This document shows, in pieces, positions 12,004 through 24,000 of a stretch of 64,000 nucleotides of DNA. The notes under the pieces were generated by a model, which worked only from the letters and a program-made list of their open reading frames with translations, made no database searches and was not told the origin of the DNA. The position numbers and the translations under genes are program-made. Origin of the DNA: Chalara sp. BL73 (Eukaryota > Ascomycota > Leotiomycetes > Helotiales). Where the stretch lies: positions 248,001-312,000 of the forward strand of contig CAKJVC010000107.1 in assembly GCA_918026815.1 (NCBI GenBank), given 5' to 3'. The stretch's first letter is position 1. Every line of letters begins with the position of its first letter.

Positions 12004-13648
12004 TCATTCAGCCAAATAGTCTTCTGGCTCAACTCCAGCACTTCTGGCCACGCTTCTCATGACTTCCCAATCAACGGCCACTCGGTATCTACTCCCTCCA
12101 TCTAAGGTGTCACCAGAATTGGTAGCCCCTAATTTGACAATGAGTCGCAAGCTCATGAGGGTCGCTAAAGCCATCTGAATATCTGCAGACCCAGCGGTGT
12201 CCCTATCGGCGCCCCTTCCCTTCTTATACCTGCCTCGCCCATCGGCATCTTCCATAATAGCAAGGAAAATTGCAAGCATTCGTTCTAGCACGAATGCTTG
12301 CGGGCCGAGTAGCTTGCGTTGAATCTTGCGATGCTTCTCCACTCCTATCCGCGTCTTGGCCGTACCACCACCTTTCTTCCGACGTTTGGCCGCTGCCGCC
12401 TTCATAAAAAACGATTGGTCAGTTGCTGACCTATTATACGATGCTAAATATGCCGAGACTAGCAGAAGACGAGAATAATAGGGCAGCTGCGATGCAATGC
12501 CTAACGACTTGTATTGCGAGACAAGTGAGCTGGAGGATTTAGGCTCCGATAAGATGCTTGGGACAAGTACGCTGTCGTCCTGGAATATGTGCTTGCTAAC
12601 AACCATAACTTTACTGAACTCCTTTGCGGAGTGTGTTCCATCTAAAATTGGACGAACAAATCTAGGCCAGAGCCGAAGACAGACTGTCCTCATAGATACC
12701 AAATCTGAGTAAGAGTGCTTGCTTAAGGTATCCCATATTGCTCCGCAGAATCGGTGCCACACATCCTTTGTTTCTTGATATCCGCCAGGAAGCTGTGGAG
12801 TCGGTCGCATATGGGAAAGGATTTGTTGTAGTTCGGCTTTATTGTAATTTGGAAAGTGTATATGAGGGACTCCTTGGGCATGCAGAAAACCAAATCCTGG
12901 ACTATTGATAATGAATATGGACGTAAAGCCTGGTATCTATAAATGTCAGAATGTATCGTATCTTCAAAGGCATTGACCTACCACCTCTCCCAATCTAGTA
13001 AGTCCTGCTACTAACGTATGAGGGGCTTCTCTCTGACGATCTATACCATCAAATACCAGCACAAATTTCTTATTATGGGAGCCTGGCGACCTCCAAAGCT
13101 TCATTAAACGTTCAAGTTCAGCTGCAAGTTGGGCAAAGTTTTCACATCTGCCACTTTCAGGATGCCCAATAGCATCTGCAACTGCTGCAACTATCTTCTC
13201 CAAGAGGTGCCGACCAGTGATGCATTCAGCGCTCTTGATGACGGCATAGCACAAACTGGAGAAGTTACTGTCAGAATTGACTGCACCCTGTTCCCCAACG
13301 TTGGCCTCTCCAGCGAGCGCCTCAAGAAGAGCTGCAGTGATAGCGCTCTTACCTGTTGCCTCAAGGCCATATAGAACGAAGGCTTTGCAAGCGATTCCTG
13401 GAACCTAAGGCTTAATCGTCAGTGAGCGCATGGAGAACATCGTCGGGTTGCCAAAGCATGGTTCCGTGCTGAAGCCTTCGACTCACAGATAGGAGGGTCA
13501 GCAAGGAGCTGATTTGGGCGTCGCGGCAGGGAAAGAGAAGAGATATTTGGTTGATCAAAACCTCCCGTGGCAGGAGGATAAGGGCAGAGAGGTTTGGCGA
13601 CGTTGCATTAGAGATGTGTAAGTCTCCAACTGACTTCGCTAGAACCAT
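12004..13648 (-). CDS. ORC5: Origin recognition complex subunit 5
   Basis: Subunit of the ORC AAA+ complex that marks replication origins in the nucleus. Exons 13648-13487, 13404-12982 and 12936-12004 give 505 residues, typical for fungal Orc5. Seen: the N-terminal FPCRDAQISSLLTLLS signature, Walker A GLEATGKS at residues 67-74, Walker B VLVFDGID at about 169-176, a sensor-like TSIFIINSPGF block, and a C-terminal part with the conserved LPYYSRLLLVSAYLASYN. The first intron separates the CRDAQI box from Walker A; joining gives LLSVPGIACKAFVLYG. The basic insert KAAAAKRRKKGGGTAK followed by LLGPQAFVLERMLAIF matches the family C-terminus. It is transcribed divergently from a Zn2Cys6 gene across about 660 bases. 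Confidence 0.92.
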
Positions 13649-14306
13649 TTCCTCGGCTTTGGGAGCTGTCTCCAGGGTCGGGGTATGACAGGGACAGAGT
13701 GAAGTGAGATGAAGCTATCTGCATATCTCTCTAACCACTACACTGCTCGGTCGCGTCGCAGGTCCAGAACGGCAGGAAGACGCGAATCAAGATTCTCGCG
13801 CTTATCGCGCTTAGCCTTAGGGCTTATGCCAAGACCCATGTCAGCAACTGATGCTGGTTAAATTATGTCAACCAGCCAAAAAGGGACGCCTCAACAATTG
13901 CTACCTAGAAACGTGTTCCAATGTAATCAGTCTACTAGAAATTACCAGATACGACGTATATACAAAGCTCGCCAGTTAGATCTTAACATTCCACTTCCGT
14001 TGAATTTACACTTCTCCATGCCTTTTTGAGCTCGGCCCGTCACGTGCAGTGTATTTCCAGACCACAGCCAGCTGCACATTCTTGCTTTCCTCCGCGCATT
14101 TGTGTTCGCTGATTAGCTCGTGTCTTCTTTAAGCTCAGGACCAGGTGAAGACAGCGTAGCTTGCAGCCTATTCGAATCTTAATTGCCAAATACTATTCAC
14201 GATTCACTGAGAAGCTGCCAACATCGGCATCCACAAGTCTTACTGTACCACCTCAAACTCCAAGGCAGAGAGCCTCCAGCAAGAGCTATCTTATATGCAT
14301 ATCACC
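13649..14306. promoter_or_regulatory. Divergent promoter region, ORC5 / Zn2Cys6 factor
   Basis: Shared upstream region of two divergent genes. It contains a CACGTG box at 14041-14046 and a run of inverted short GCG-type words near 13790-13815. No gene is seen in it. Confidence 0.4.
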
Positions 14307-15794
14307 ATGTCTACCAAATTCGTCACTAAGCGCCCGCATAAGAAGTCTAGAGCTGGCTGTTTAACTTGTAAAACGCGCAAGATCAAGGCAAGCGTGGTTC
14401 TTCGCTTTCGTTTGATGTTTCGCATTCGCTAACCCGCTTATCAGTGTGACGAGGTGCGGCCAGCCTGTTCCTTTTGCACCACAAGGAGGATAGACTGTCG
14501 CTATGTGTCCCCGCCTTCGTCTCGTTCCAGTAGCTCTGCTTCGCCAGAATCCGTAATCTCGTCACCCAAAATCCAAGACAGTTCGACTCTGGGCGATAGC
14601 GAAGGAGACGTCGAGGATGTCATAAATTCTATCGATGATCTCTCCCTATGCCAAGTTATGCCATCTCTACAACCCTTGTCCACGCTGGCTGACATGCGTG
14701 CTATGCATCATGTAAGTAATTCCAATTCAAAATTCAGCTGCAGGTCATGGTATATGGCTTGTGTCTGTCCCGTAATACCCCGCTAGAACCCAAACTGACT
14801 TGGCCACTTGCAGTGGTCGACTTATACGTACAAAACCATAAGCTGTGGACAGCCAGGCATGGACACTGTGCTCGGAAAAAGGCTACCCAGCCTTGCATTC
14901 GCCAATCCGTATCTTCTAAATGCCGTCCTAGGGATTGCATCGCTTCAATTGCAACTTACGACAGCCGATTCATCAGAAGCACGGAAACAGACAGCAATTT
15001 ATCGGCAAAAGGCGATCAGCGGATTTCGCAAGGCCCTTCCATTGATCGACCCGAAATCAGATCAGTATGAAGCAGCCCTTCTGATGGCTATCTTGCTGGT
15101 ACCCCTATTATCCCACGAGTACGTTGCAGATGACGAAGAGCTCACAATCGTCAACTGGATCATGTTATATCGTGGGCTCACTACAGTAATGTTAATACGA
15201 TCATTCCCTGCAGTGATGGAGTCAAGTGTCGCTCCAATTTTCCGGCGATATATTACCGAGCTCAAAACCACGCCCGCAATTCCAACAGTTCTTATGAACA
15301 TGGTCCGTTCCATCTCTCCGATGGATGCTGACTATGATCATATAGAAAGTTACTGCAATACACTGGACGCCGTAGCAGATCTGTATGCTGCGCTAGAACA
15401 AGATGGTGTAGGCACTAACTTGTCGATAAGAATCATTGCCTGGCCATCGTACATCAAGGCTGAATTTGGGGACCTTGCAAAGCAGAAGCGGCCTCGAGCA
15501 CTGGTCATTTTGACTTACTATTTAACGTTCCTGAAGCTGATTAAAAATCTATGGTGGACTGAAGGCATTCCTGACAAGGAAATCGCTCGGATTGAGAGGC
15601 TTGTAGGGCCACAATGGTATATATTCATGGAAGTGCCCCGGCGTGCCAGGTTCATAAGTGATCCTTATGAGATAGCCTACCTCCTCACTGGTGATGGGGA
15701 TAAAATACCCTCACCTGGTGTTGCGTCATCTCCAGAGGTAGAACATGAAGCGGTTCATTACCGGAAACTCAATAAAACTTGCCAGAATTGCTGA
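14307..15794 (+). CDS. Zn2Cys6 transcription factor, UPC2-like architecture
   Basis: Exons 14307-14387, 14445-14711 and 14814-15794 give 442 residues. The N-terminus KKSRAGCLTCKTRKIK joins to CDEVRPACSFCTTRRIDC, completing a C-x2-C-x6-C-x6-C-x2-C-x6-C zinc cluster. The first intron begins with GC (gcaagc) and ends with cag: a GC-AG intron. The nearby gt alternative would put two extra residues inside the cluster spacing, so GC is the better choice. A serine-rich linker follows (SSRSSSSASPESV), then a helical fungal TF region with PYLLNAVLGIASLQL, YRQKAISGFRKALP and YEAALLMAILL, as in sterol-regulator (UPC2-type) proteins. The C-terminus may be incomplete, because coding-like patches continue for about 280 bases past the stop. 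Target genes are unknown. Confidence 0.85.
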
Positions 15795-16514
15795 TCTTTT
15801 CGTTGAGTGGGGGACCGCTACGCATATTTGTTCGCAGAAGTCGCTAAAGACTGCGGAAATGATAGCCTTCATCCAAATCAGCGCAGAGCTATGTATTCAG
15901 AGGTAGGCTTTACAAGGCACTATTGATAGACCCGGATCGCGATGCTCCTTCATGCAAAAATCTTGGGAGAAGGCGTGGTACCAGCCATATCATGGTCCCA
16001 GGAGAACAAATTCCCTCTCAAACCAAAAGGACTTATCAAACATATACACCACAAATAACTTATCGCCTTTTAAGGCTCACAATTAACCCTCAAGCCAATC
16101 GTAAACGAAAAAGGAGAACCGTGTCTTCTTGCTAATCACGTCAGGGACAGCACTTTCTCTCGTGGGATAGGGAAGGAGCCTTTCCGCTCATAGAGTTCAA
16201 AAACTTGCCATTCCATCCGTATCTAAGATCAAAATCAAAGTTTCGAATTAGTAAGCACTATGAACTACGTAAGTTTGATGGCGTTGACTCATAACATGTT
16301 TTAGTGCCACATCATATCCCAAAAAAATCACAACCTCTACAACTAAGTTCACAACAATGTAAATGTCAAGCACCTTAATTAAACGCACATCGCTCAACTT
16401 TCTTACACCATCCCACCCGCGGCCGGCTACTTGATCAAAATACTAAACACAGCCCAGACTCCACAGGCATAACTATAGCCAAATCCAAACCCATCGCAGC
16501 CAAGCATCTCAACC
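15795..16514. other. Intergenic with coding-like patches
   Basis: Immediately after the factor's stop, one frame is open from about 15789 to a stop near 15903. Another short stretch (about 15942-16040) reads as a plausible protein end in a different frame. They could be a lost 3' part of the preceding gene or a decayed gene. I recognise no family. Confidence 0.35.
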
Positions 16515-17160
16515 ATGGACGAATCTTGGGCTGAGGTCGAACGCATGGCAAAGGCAGTAAGCGCGCCGGACGCCGTGGACGCATTTACCCGTCCGACCGA
16601 TAAGCAGATTACCCGATGGGTCAACCTCTTCAATTATTCGCGCGCTGAAGCCTCAAGCCTTATCTTGCAGCAAAGGCAAGATGTAACGAGGGAGAGGGTC
16701 AGTGATGATCATTGGGATCTAGTCAGAGAAGAACGAGAAGCGATGGGTCACGATCGCGAGACTTATGAGCATGAGCAGCAGCTTGGTAAGTCCCCTGCTT
16801 CTCGAATTTATCGTTATAGGCGCATTATTTCCTCTTCCATACACAAGTGCTGGTATATATGTATATATCAGTTTGCCTAGAGTGAGGCTAACAGCGCCCT
16901 TAATAGGAAACACTCTTAATAAACTCTCCGCAACAATCACCACCTCTGACGGCGCACGCATCGTGCTCGTTCGCCTTGGCGGACTTCTCGACACGCCCCA
17001 AAAAATCCAGGAAATCGCTAGTCTGAGCGAGCCGCCACCTGTAGAAGAGGGAGAGAGTGATATGAGCGGCAACACACGATTCTGTATGGTGAGCGAGGAG
17101 ACCAAGAGAAAGATCGATGAATACTTGGCACAGCAGCAGGCTGTCAGTAAGAAACCATGA
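16515..17160 (+). CDS. Hypothetical protein, two exons
   Basis: Exons 16515-16785 and 16907-17160 give 174 residues. I do not recognise a named domain. The N-terminal half is acidic and helical, with PTDKQITRWVNLFNYSRAEA and a DDHWDLVREEREAMGHDRE motif; the C-terminal half has an ITTSDGARIVLVRLGGLLDTP segment and ends in a lysine tail. There is no signal peptide or membrane segment, so it is probably intracellular. The join uses a gtaagt donor after QQL and an aatag acceptor, giving QLGNTLNKL in frame. The balanced composition and clean intron argue for a real gene. It is convergent with the DUF5672-type gene, with about 220 bases between their stops. Confidence 0.7.
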
Positions 17161-17381
17161 GGCGATAAGCATAGAGGTGCCCAAGGAGCACCTAGAACTT
17201 TTGCCGTGCCAGTCATGCATGCGTTGAATGTACATACATGATGTATCTAGAGTTGAGGGGTCATCCCTTTCCAAAGCCTGTTTCCGTATCACGTCAAATT
17301 CAAAGGGACCACTCTATCGCTAATACTGCCAATTGCCTAATATTTTTCGCATTAGCATACCATTTGCTGCTATCGTACTAG

Positions 17382-18299
17382 CTAAGCCACAATGCAATTG
17401 GTTCTTTCCTCTTGCAACAAGTCCATCGAAACCTCCATACCAGGCAATCGTGCCCCACGCTCCCTCATTTTATACTCAACCCATTTAGCAGCATTCTTGT
17501 GATGGTCATTTTCAAATCCCCAATTTGAGCTGACCGCAATGTCCAGCATCATGTCCCGATTCCTCAAGCTCATCCCTCCATCGAACGCCGCGCCAGACAC
17601 GTCGCCCCGAAACTCAACGAGGTCATAGCGCAGCATGTTCGCGATCTGCGTCCTTGAGACCGGGCATATGATGCTGTTATTGTTGAAAAGCAGCACGTGT
17701 TCGGCGGGAGCAAGTTGTTCCCAGAGCCAGGGCCGCATCAAGAAGTCATCGATTTCGGCCGGCGTCAAACCCATCTCGGGAGGCGCTTCCCGGATCGAGA
17801 TGAGGTCTGCGGCAACGGCGTTTTGGAGAGCTGGTGAGGGGGGAAAGGCGGAAGGAGAAGAGGTGTAGATGATTATTTGCCAGGTGGAGCCGAGAATGGC
17901 GGAGAAGTGGAGGAGAAGGGGTGCGATCGCCGAAAGGGGGCTGCTGTCGACGATCACGGCGACGTTCTTTAAGGTTGATGTGGGGGGCGGGTGGGCTGTT
18001 ACGGCGGGAACCGGGTGATGTGAGGACGGAGATTGGTGTGGTGGGATAAGAGGCAGTAATGCTGTGCTGGTGGAGGGAGAGGATGGACTGAGTGTTGAGG
18101 CTGAGGGGTGGAGATAAGAGTGTGCACATCCGAAAATAGAGTAGAGCATGAAGAGGGAAATTATCGTAGCTACATAGATACTATATTTCCTTCCCTGAGG
18201 CTCTGAGGAAGCTACGTTTGAGGTGGGTAGTAAAGTCTGTGAAAGTCAGCATTTTGATCTGTGTCATCCTTCATCTTCTCTCCATACCTTTGATCCCAT
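17382..18299 (-). CDS. DUF5672-type glycosyltransferase-like membrane protein
   Basis: Exons 18299-18288 (only MGSK) and 18236-17382 give 288 residues. The tiny first exon is inferred: a gtatgg donor and a tttcacag acceptor join it to TLLPTSNVAS, a normal N-terminus for this family; otherwise there is no ATG ahead of the anchor. A signal anchor (YSIYVATIISLFMLYSIFG) is followed by a Ser/Pro/Thr-rich stem and the conserved core: NVAVIVDSSPLSAIAPLLLHFSAILG, WQIIIYTS, FLMRPWLWEQLAPAEHVLLF and FDGGMSLRNRDMMLDI. The usual acidic residue after LLF (QSDS or QTDS in relatives) is replaced here by NNNS, so metal or sugar-nucleotide binding may be altered. The C-terminus stops soon after GARLPGMEV, earlier than usual. 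Likely a Golgi type II protein. Confidence 0.75.
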
Positions 18300-19552
18300 G
18301 TTTACAACGGGTTGGATATCGCAATAGCAATTCAATTCCGGAACTATACAGAAAAATATAATAGCTATGGACTTTCGTATGCACAATAATAGGGAAATGA
18401 TGAACTGCGATTGATATTTCCAGAATATGTCAAGTGATTCCAGCACTCATTTGTCTTATACACCACATCCAGTCCATGACATTCGACTTGTTATATACAC
18501 CTGTGCAGAAAACCAACAGCCAAGCACTCCCGAATCGAGCCAGGGCCGAAATAAAGTGTCCAAAGGAGCCGCCAACAAGCCGGCGGCAGCCTTGTTCAAC
18601 CAGAGCGAGGCTTTGCAAGCGCTTCTTCAGGTTGACCCGGTGGTTTGGAAGCGAGAGATATTCATCCGCATCCTGTAAAGGCTGTTTTCGCGACTACAAC
18701 GACGAAAATGCATCAAGCTTGTCTGAGGCGTGCGCTTGCGCCAGAAATCTACGCCAAACATATGGATCAATGGAGTATTACCTGAGCCACTTTACCGCGG
18801 TACGCATGTCTTCTTCGGCCTTTTCAATGTGGGAAGATTGAATACAGGGTAGAAAGCGCAGGTCGTATTGATGCGGATCTGGGATGCAGAGTTACGCTGG
18901 TGTCCAAATGCCGAAGCGTTGCAAGCGCTTATGGTAACCTGCTTAGGCGCTTGAGAAACTTCTTTAGGGGTTGAGATTCGGGTTGAAATAGATGCTATAT
19001 GCCGATTTTTTCACTTTGAATATTGTTGGTGTTTCGAACCTTATCTATTCCGAGAGAGACTTGTTTCAAGCGTTTGAGCGAGCCAGATGAAAGCACATGA
19101 TGTCAGCTCGACAGCTCAGGTCATCTGAAGTCACGTGAATACTTGGTCCATGGGATGTTTTGTCAACCTTCTTAGGGAAACTAGCTGATTTACAACAATG
19201 AATGAGTGTCTATGTTGTACTAATCCAAAATTAGAAAGAACCTTCGAAGATATTCTGCAGTGGCTATGATTTGAACTCTGTTTTTCACCCATGGTCAACA
19301 ACTGAATCTTAGTGATCCTACCTGTAATCTTCACTAATAAAGCTGGCAGATTCAAAGCGCAAATAAACTGTCACGATCAATGGTGGAGCACTGGTAATAT
19401 CGAAGACCCCGGTATGGATAGTAGAAACTAAACAATGAACATGAGCTATATACGCAGATTTCAGGATCTGTACTGCCAAGCATCCTCTGGTCAGACATGG
19501 TCAAGCTTACGGTAACAAGACGATTAGCAGTTGACAGTTTCACGAGGCAGCC

Positions 19553-19584
<32 letters not shown>

Positions 19585-19691
19585 GATAGGGAGGGGCAAA
19601 ATTATCCCAAATTTGCTTTGGAGATTACTCTTCATTATAGCGTGGCCTAACACACCGTTCCCAATCATAATTTCATTACCATTCAAAACTC
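18300..19691. other. Intergenic, no gene recognised
   Basis: Upstream of the DUF5672-type gene and downstream of the membrane-protein gene. Overlapping plus-strand open frames near 18427-18841 have no recognisable features. A CACGTG box lies at 19132-19137, and the poly-A tract at 19553 is listed separately. Confidence 0.45.
19553..19581 (+). repeat. Poly(A) homopolymer, 29 bases
   Basis: An uninterrupted run of A about 110 bases downstream of the membrane-protein stop. It may be a slippage tract or the tail of an old retroposed copy. No coding relic is seen next to it. The exact length is uncertain, as for any long homopolymer. Confidence 0.9.
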
Positions 19692-21074
19692 CTATAAACT
19701 ATCCCTCAGGCCTTGTATCCTAGTCCTAATCACATCCCTTTCCTGCCTCATCTGCTGCCTACTCTCACTCTCTCTGATAGCCTCGTCTATTCTCCTTTCC
19801 TCTTCCTCTAGCCTTTCTAGCTCCGCCTCATCCGTGATAGTCTCTCCACCATAGACATACATGTCAGGTACTGGACCTCGCAGCGTTCCTGAAATCCTAC
19901 TGCTTGAACGAACTTCTGATTGTGCGTGGTTGTTATGCGTCAGTGGTGGTCCAGATGTGGCGGGAGTGGGATATGCTGCGGAGTTGCGTATGGGTACTTC
20001 TTTTCTCGATATCGCTGTGACGGAGGAGGACTTGGACCCTGGAGTGCCTCGACTGTGTTGTTGATAACTCGTTCTGTTCGATGCAGTACCAGCCACAACG
20101 TCATTCTCAATGGTCCTGGGTGTGTTGCGTCCACTATTCTGACCAGTAACGTACATATTCAGTGCCACTCTGCTTTCCATCGACGTATCTTCATCACTTA
20201 TCTCCCTTGCTTGCACAATATGGGAGTTCCTCCCGACTTTCTCTCGCATCGGCGTAGGTGATACGGTGCTGATATGCTTGACATTCCATTGCGCACCGTA
20301 TGGTGTCTCCGCTCCATTCTCATAGTAGAGCTCCGGGGTTTGCGATCCCTCAGCCCGCCAGCCTTTCCTATTTCTTCGCCGCCTCCAGAAGAATATTGCA
20401 GCTATCAGGATAAAAATAGCCGCAACTCCTGCGGCAACACCGATACCAGCCTTTGCTCCGGTTGACAAACCGCTTCTGTTGCGAGCAGAAGCAGCAGGTA
20501 TGGCATCCAGTGTCGAGCTCCCTAGGGAAGAAGATGGAGTGCTAGACTGCAAAGAAGTTGCACTAGTTGTGGAGGTGGCTCCAACAAAAAGAGGTGTTTC
20601 GGAGCTTCTGCTAGGCAGGTTTACAATCTGCGCAGTCTGCGTTGTAGACAGGGATGTTACTGTTGGAAATGGAATTCTCGTGACAGATAAAGTGATTGGG
20701 TTGGCTATCGGTGTCGGCGTTGAACTTTCAGTAGTGCTGGTAGGCAGTTCCGGAAATTGTGTCGCACCTGGAGTACAGGTATATCGACCTCTCAAGAGCT
20801 CGGCCTTGTCGGGACAAAGCTCGCTCAAGAAAGAAAGTGGCTCTTGCGGCCCAATGTTGGGGCAAAAGTCGCATAGTCTGGATAGGAAAAAGCTATAGAA
20901 TGGTTTATCGTCGCCCTCTTGCTTAGATTGATTGCACAGGCAATCGTCGTCGTCCTCGTTACAATTTTTCAGCAAAGCTGGATTGCTCACAAAGGCTGCC
21001 CGGGCATCGCGGAAGCATATTTCGTGATTCTCCTGTCGGTTCTGTAAACCTGGCCACTGCCATCCAATTTCCAT
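19692..21074 (-). CDS. Single-pass membrane protein with 8-Cys ectodomain
   Basis: The open frame gives 460 residues. Eight cysteines (20, 38, 45, 47, 68, 71, 87, 100) form a compact ectodomain beginning WPGLQNRQENHEICFRDA. A long Ser/Thr/Pro-rich stalk follows, then a membrane helix at about 209-230 (AGIGVAAGVAAIFILIAAIFFW) with the stop-transfer RRRRNRKGW, and a cytosolic tail ending in a coiled coil (ELERLEEEERRIDEAIRE). This layout resembles fungal wall-stress or surface-sensor proteins. The cysteine spacing is not that of CFEM. No signal peptide is encoded after the first ATG. Just upstream in another frame lies SFLWLCSSALPPLLFLY, which would serve as one. A 5' exon (acceptor ggatggcag just before the WPGLQN codons) or a frameshift may therefore be missing, and the 5' end is uncertain. 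Confidence 0.7.
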   Translation of the reverse strand: MEIGWQWPGLQNRQENHEICFRDARAAFVSNPALLKNCNEDDDDCLCNQSKQEGDDKPFYSFFLSRLCDFCPNIGPQEPLSFLSELCPDKAELLRGRYTCTPGATQFPELPTSTTESSTPTPIANPITLSVTRIPFPTVTSLSTTQTAQIVNLPSRSSETPLFVGATSTTSATSLQSSTPSSSLGSSTLDAIPAASARNRSGLSTGAKAGIGVAAGVAAIFILIAAIFFWRRRRNRKGWRAEGSQTPELYYENGAETPYGAQWNVKHISTVSPTPMREKVGRNSHIVQAREISDEDTSMESRVALNMYVTGQNSGRNTPRTIENDVVAGTASNRTSYQQHSRGTPGSKSSSVTAISRKEVPIRNSAAYPTPATSGPPLTHNNHAQSEVRSSSRISGTLRGPVPDMYVYGGETITDEAELERLEEEERRIDEAIRESESRQQMRQERDVIRTRIQGLRDSL

Positions 21075-24000
21075 TCTGAATTATTGTTGACCCATCGTAT
21101 AGAAAGAGAAGTGGTGGAAGTGCGGAAGAGCACAACCATAAGAATGACCTGACCAGAACAGAATGAGGCTGAGGATATTGAATAATATCGAGTTGCATCG
21201 GACGTGTTCCCACCTTTCGTCACCTCCCACCAGTCAAGATCGCCATGCCCCTCCAACCAACGGTGCTTATCTTCCAGATGTGTGCATAGCAAGGTTTCAG
21301 GTCGCACGCACGTCCTGCGGGGTGTGTAAGAAGTGCAAGCGGGCCTGTAAATGTGATATTTACAAGGGCGGAGTGGTGTAGGGCGTAGTTTTGGGGGCTA
21401 GGGGTCCTCTCCAATAGGCGCTCGCTAAGAATCCTTCGGAGGTTGATTGAAGCCTCGCCAAACACTCTCCTCCAATGGCCACTTGACTCAGCCAACTATT
21501 TTGGGGCACGGAGTAATCCCCAAAAACCTTGTGAGAATTTATAGAAGGCAGTGTTTCAGCACAATTGAGCGAGAAAAAGTAAGATCAAAATAGCATTTAA
21601 AAAAACACGTCATAAAATAAACCCTATACTCAACTGTAAGAATCATCTCAAAGACCGCAAATCGAATGTCTCTCCAAGTCAGATGCATTTAAGAAAACAT
21701 CGCGCTGGTTTAAGAGATACAAAATATCGAAATGGTTCTTAATCGGTAACATAAGCTTCCAAGGCTGACTGTGCCGCCCTCGGAAGATGTTATTGTCAGA
21801 ACTGGTCAGACAAACCGTTTCTTGTGTGGAGTTGAAGAAAATAAACCTCCGTGGGCTCTACTAGTCCATGCATGTCATCACACTGGTGACGAGACTACTC
21901 TCAGCTTAGGTTGACAGCTTTGCCTTACGAATGCATCGTAAGCATAATGATAGTCGGGTCTAGCAACATGTATACCAATGTGGGGTGCTTCCAATGGTTC
22001 GCTACTTACGCCATTCTAGTAACATACAATGCAGTAGTTAATGGATTGTCGCACGACTCAACATAGCGATCTATACTAAGCTTTCATTCTCGCTTTTGGG
22101 CGATCCTGCCACACGCGACAGTTGGCGCGTCATTTGCATCGCTTTCACTCTATCATCATAACAAAAAAATCCAACAATAACCTCAGCTTCATCCCTACGT
22201 GCCACCATCAAATCGCAGCCATGCTGTTACTGCGATCCTTTGTCTCCGAATCCTCGCAGCGCTAACAGATCCGTAGTCTTTGCTATCAAGCATATCACCA
22301 TGTATCATGCTCTACAGGTAGAAGCCTTAAAGTGTAGCATTGAGACTAAACATGGCATGGAGGTACGTGTAGCTTGAGTCCGCTACAATGCAAAGGTAGC
22401 CAAGGTTGATTCCTCCCCAACGATCTCTCCAGTATCAGACGCCACACGTCTTGCGCACACATAAGTCTTACGCCACAACCGAGTAAGTTAGCCATTAGTT
22501 GAGAAGCAAGCTCTTCGAGCTGGCAGTAACGACCTCGTGTCCTGAAAGTCGTGATAATGTCCTCTATTCATAGCATCTCCTCGCCATATGTGCCGTCAAT
22601 CTGAGTAGATCATAGGTGTTCGCTAATAATGCCAAAAACTGGCATGATCTTTCGGTGCAATCGTCATTATACTGCGCACCTAATGTTTGTCCCACGTCCT
22701 TGCTGGTATTTTTGGGTGCCAGAGAATTCATGACATGCAACTCGCATCGATGCCGGTCCTGATCCAATCAGGGTCTCGAGATGGCAGAGTAGAGCACTAT
22801 ATGGTCTGATAATAGTAATTCATTGCCCTCCTACGTGTGCCGTCCGCGGCGCATGTTGAATCAGGTCCCCTTCAGTAGGGTGTCAATCGAGATAATACGG
22901 TTTCGAGTCTGCGAAGGGATTGTGATGACGGTTGCACTGCTCCAGCGGCATCGAGGCGGCCTAGAAATGTCCCAAAGAAGAGACTGTTCGTCTTCCAACT
23001 TGCAGAGCTGCTTTGAACAAAAATGAAAAAGAAGAAATGGTAGAGAAATGGTGGGAAGTATCTCGAAATTTATTGCCCCCAACGAGTGGGGAAGTTGGGC
23101 TTCAAGAAGCCAATCATATCTCGGAAACCCATTTAGCGAAAACTCCCAAAACTCCAACTACCACTTCATGACCTTTGAGGGAGGAGAAGCTTCAAGCATT
23201 GTAAAAGTAATTAAAAGTAATGTATTTGGAGCTCTTAAAGGACTTATAGATGCTATTAGTTGCCAGATCTCCAGCCTTGCTTCTAATAGTCTCTCTTCTA
23301 CGAAATATAAATGCTTGTCCAAGGTGCTGTTATAGCTTTACATTTTATTTAATGTATCCAGTCACAGCCATTTCCTTAGAAGTTCTCTGGAGTCAATCCA
23401 TGTTGGGGAAAACTGACACCCCATCTTTGTATGGCAGCTAAGCCATTGTTCTTATCTTCTAGTGTTGCGCATTATACTGTAATACAGCCTTTTTTATGTT
23501 GTTGTTGCTGTTATTGTTTGGTTTTTGTTTTGTGGGGGGGGGGGTTAGGTTTATGGCCTTCCCCAGCCCAAATCCGAATACAACTTTTCGAAGTGCTCTA
23601 ACGTATTGCGGTTTATAGTCTAGGCCTAGGCAGGAGAATCTGGGAGCCTTTGAAGGAACATCAAAAATAGCATGGCCCTTGAGGCCATGAGCAAATGTTA
23701 TCCTGCACACACGGAACACGAACTTGAAAAGTCGTGTTGGAAAGGGCAAGTCAAACATACGGTATGCTTACCGTGGACGAAGAAATACGAAAAGAACCAT
23801 GAAAGATCAAAGTATTGCACATTGATCTTCTCTCAAAGTTGAAGGGCTTTTGAATTTATTCTCAAACATGGAACGAACGCCAGCGTAGGCTCTGGAAAAC
23901 GGATGCTCAATAAGTAGTAGTTGCTTCCTTTGGCATCTGGTTGAAGCTAGCTTCGCACTCTCTATCTATATAAGGCAACGGTCGATCATCCCTAGCTCAG

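Noticed and set aside
19553..19581. Poly(A) tract as the tail of a retrotransposon (LINE-like)
   Set aside because: No reverse-transcriptase or ORF relic adjoins it and no target-site duplication was found.
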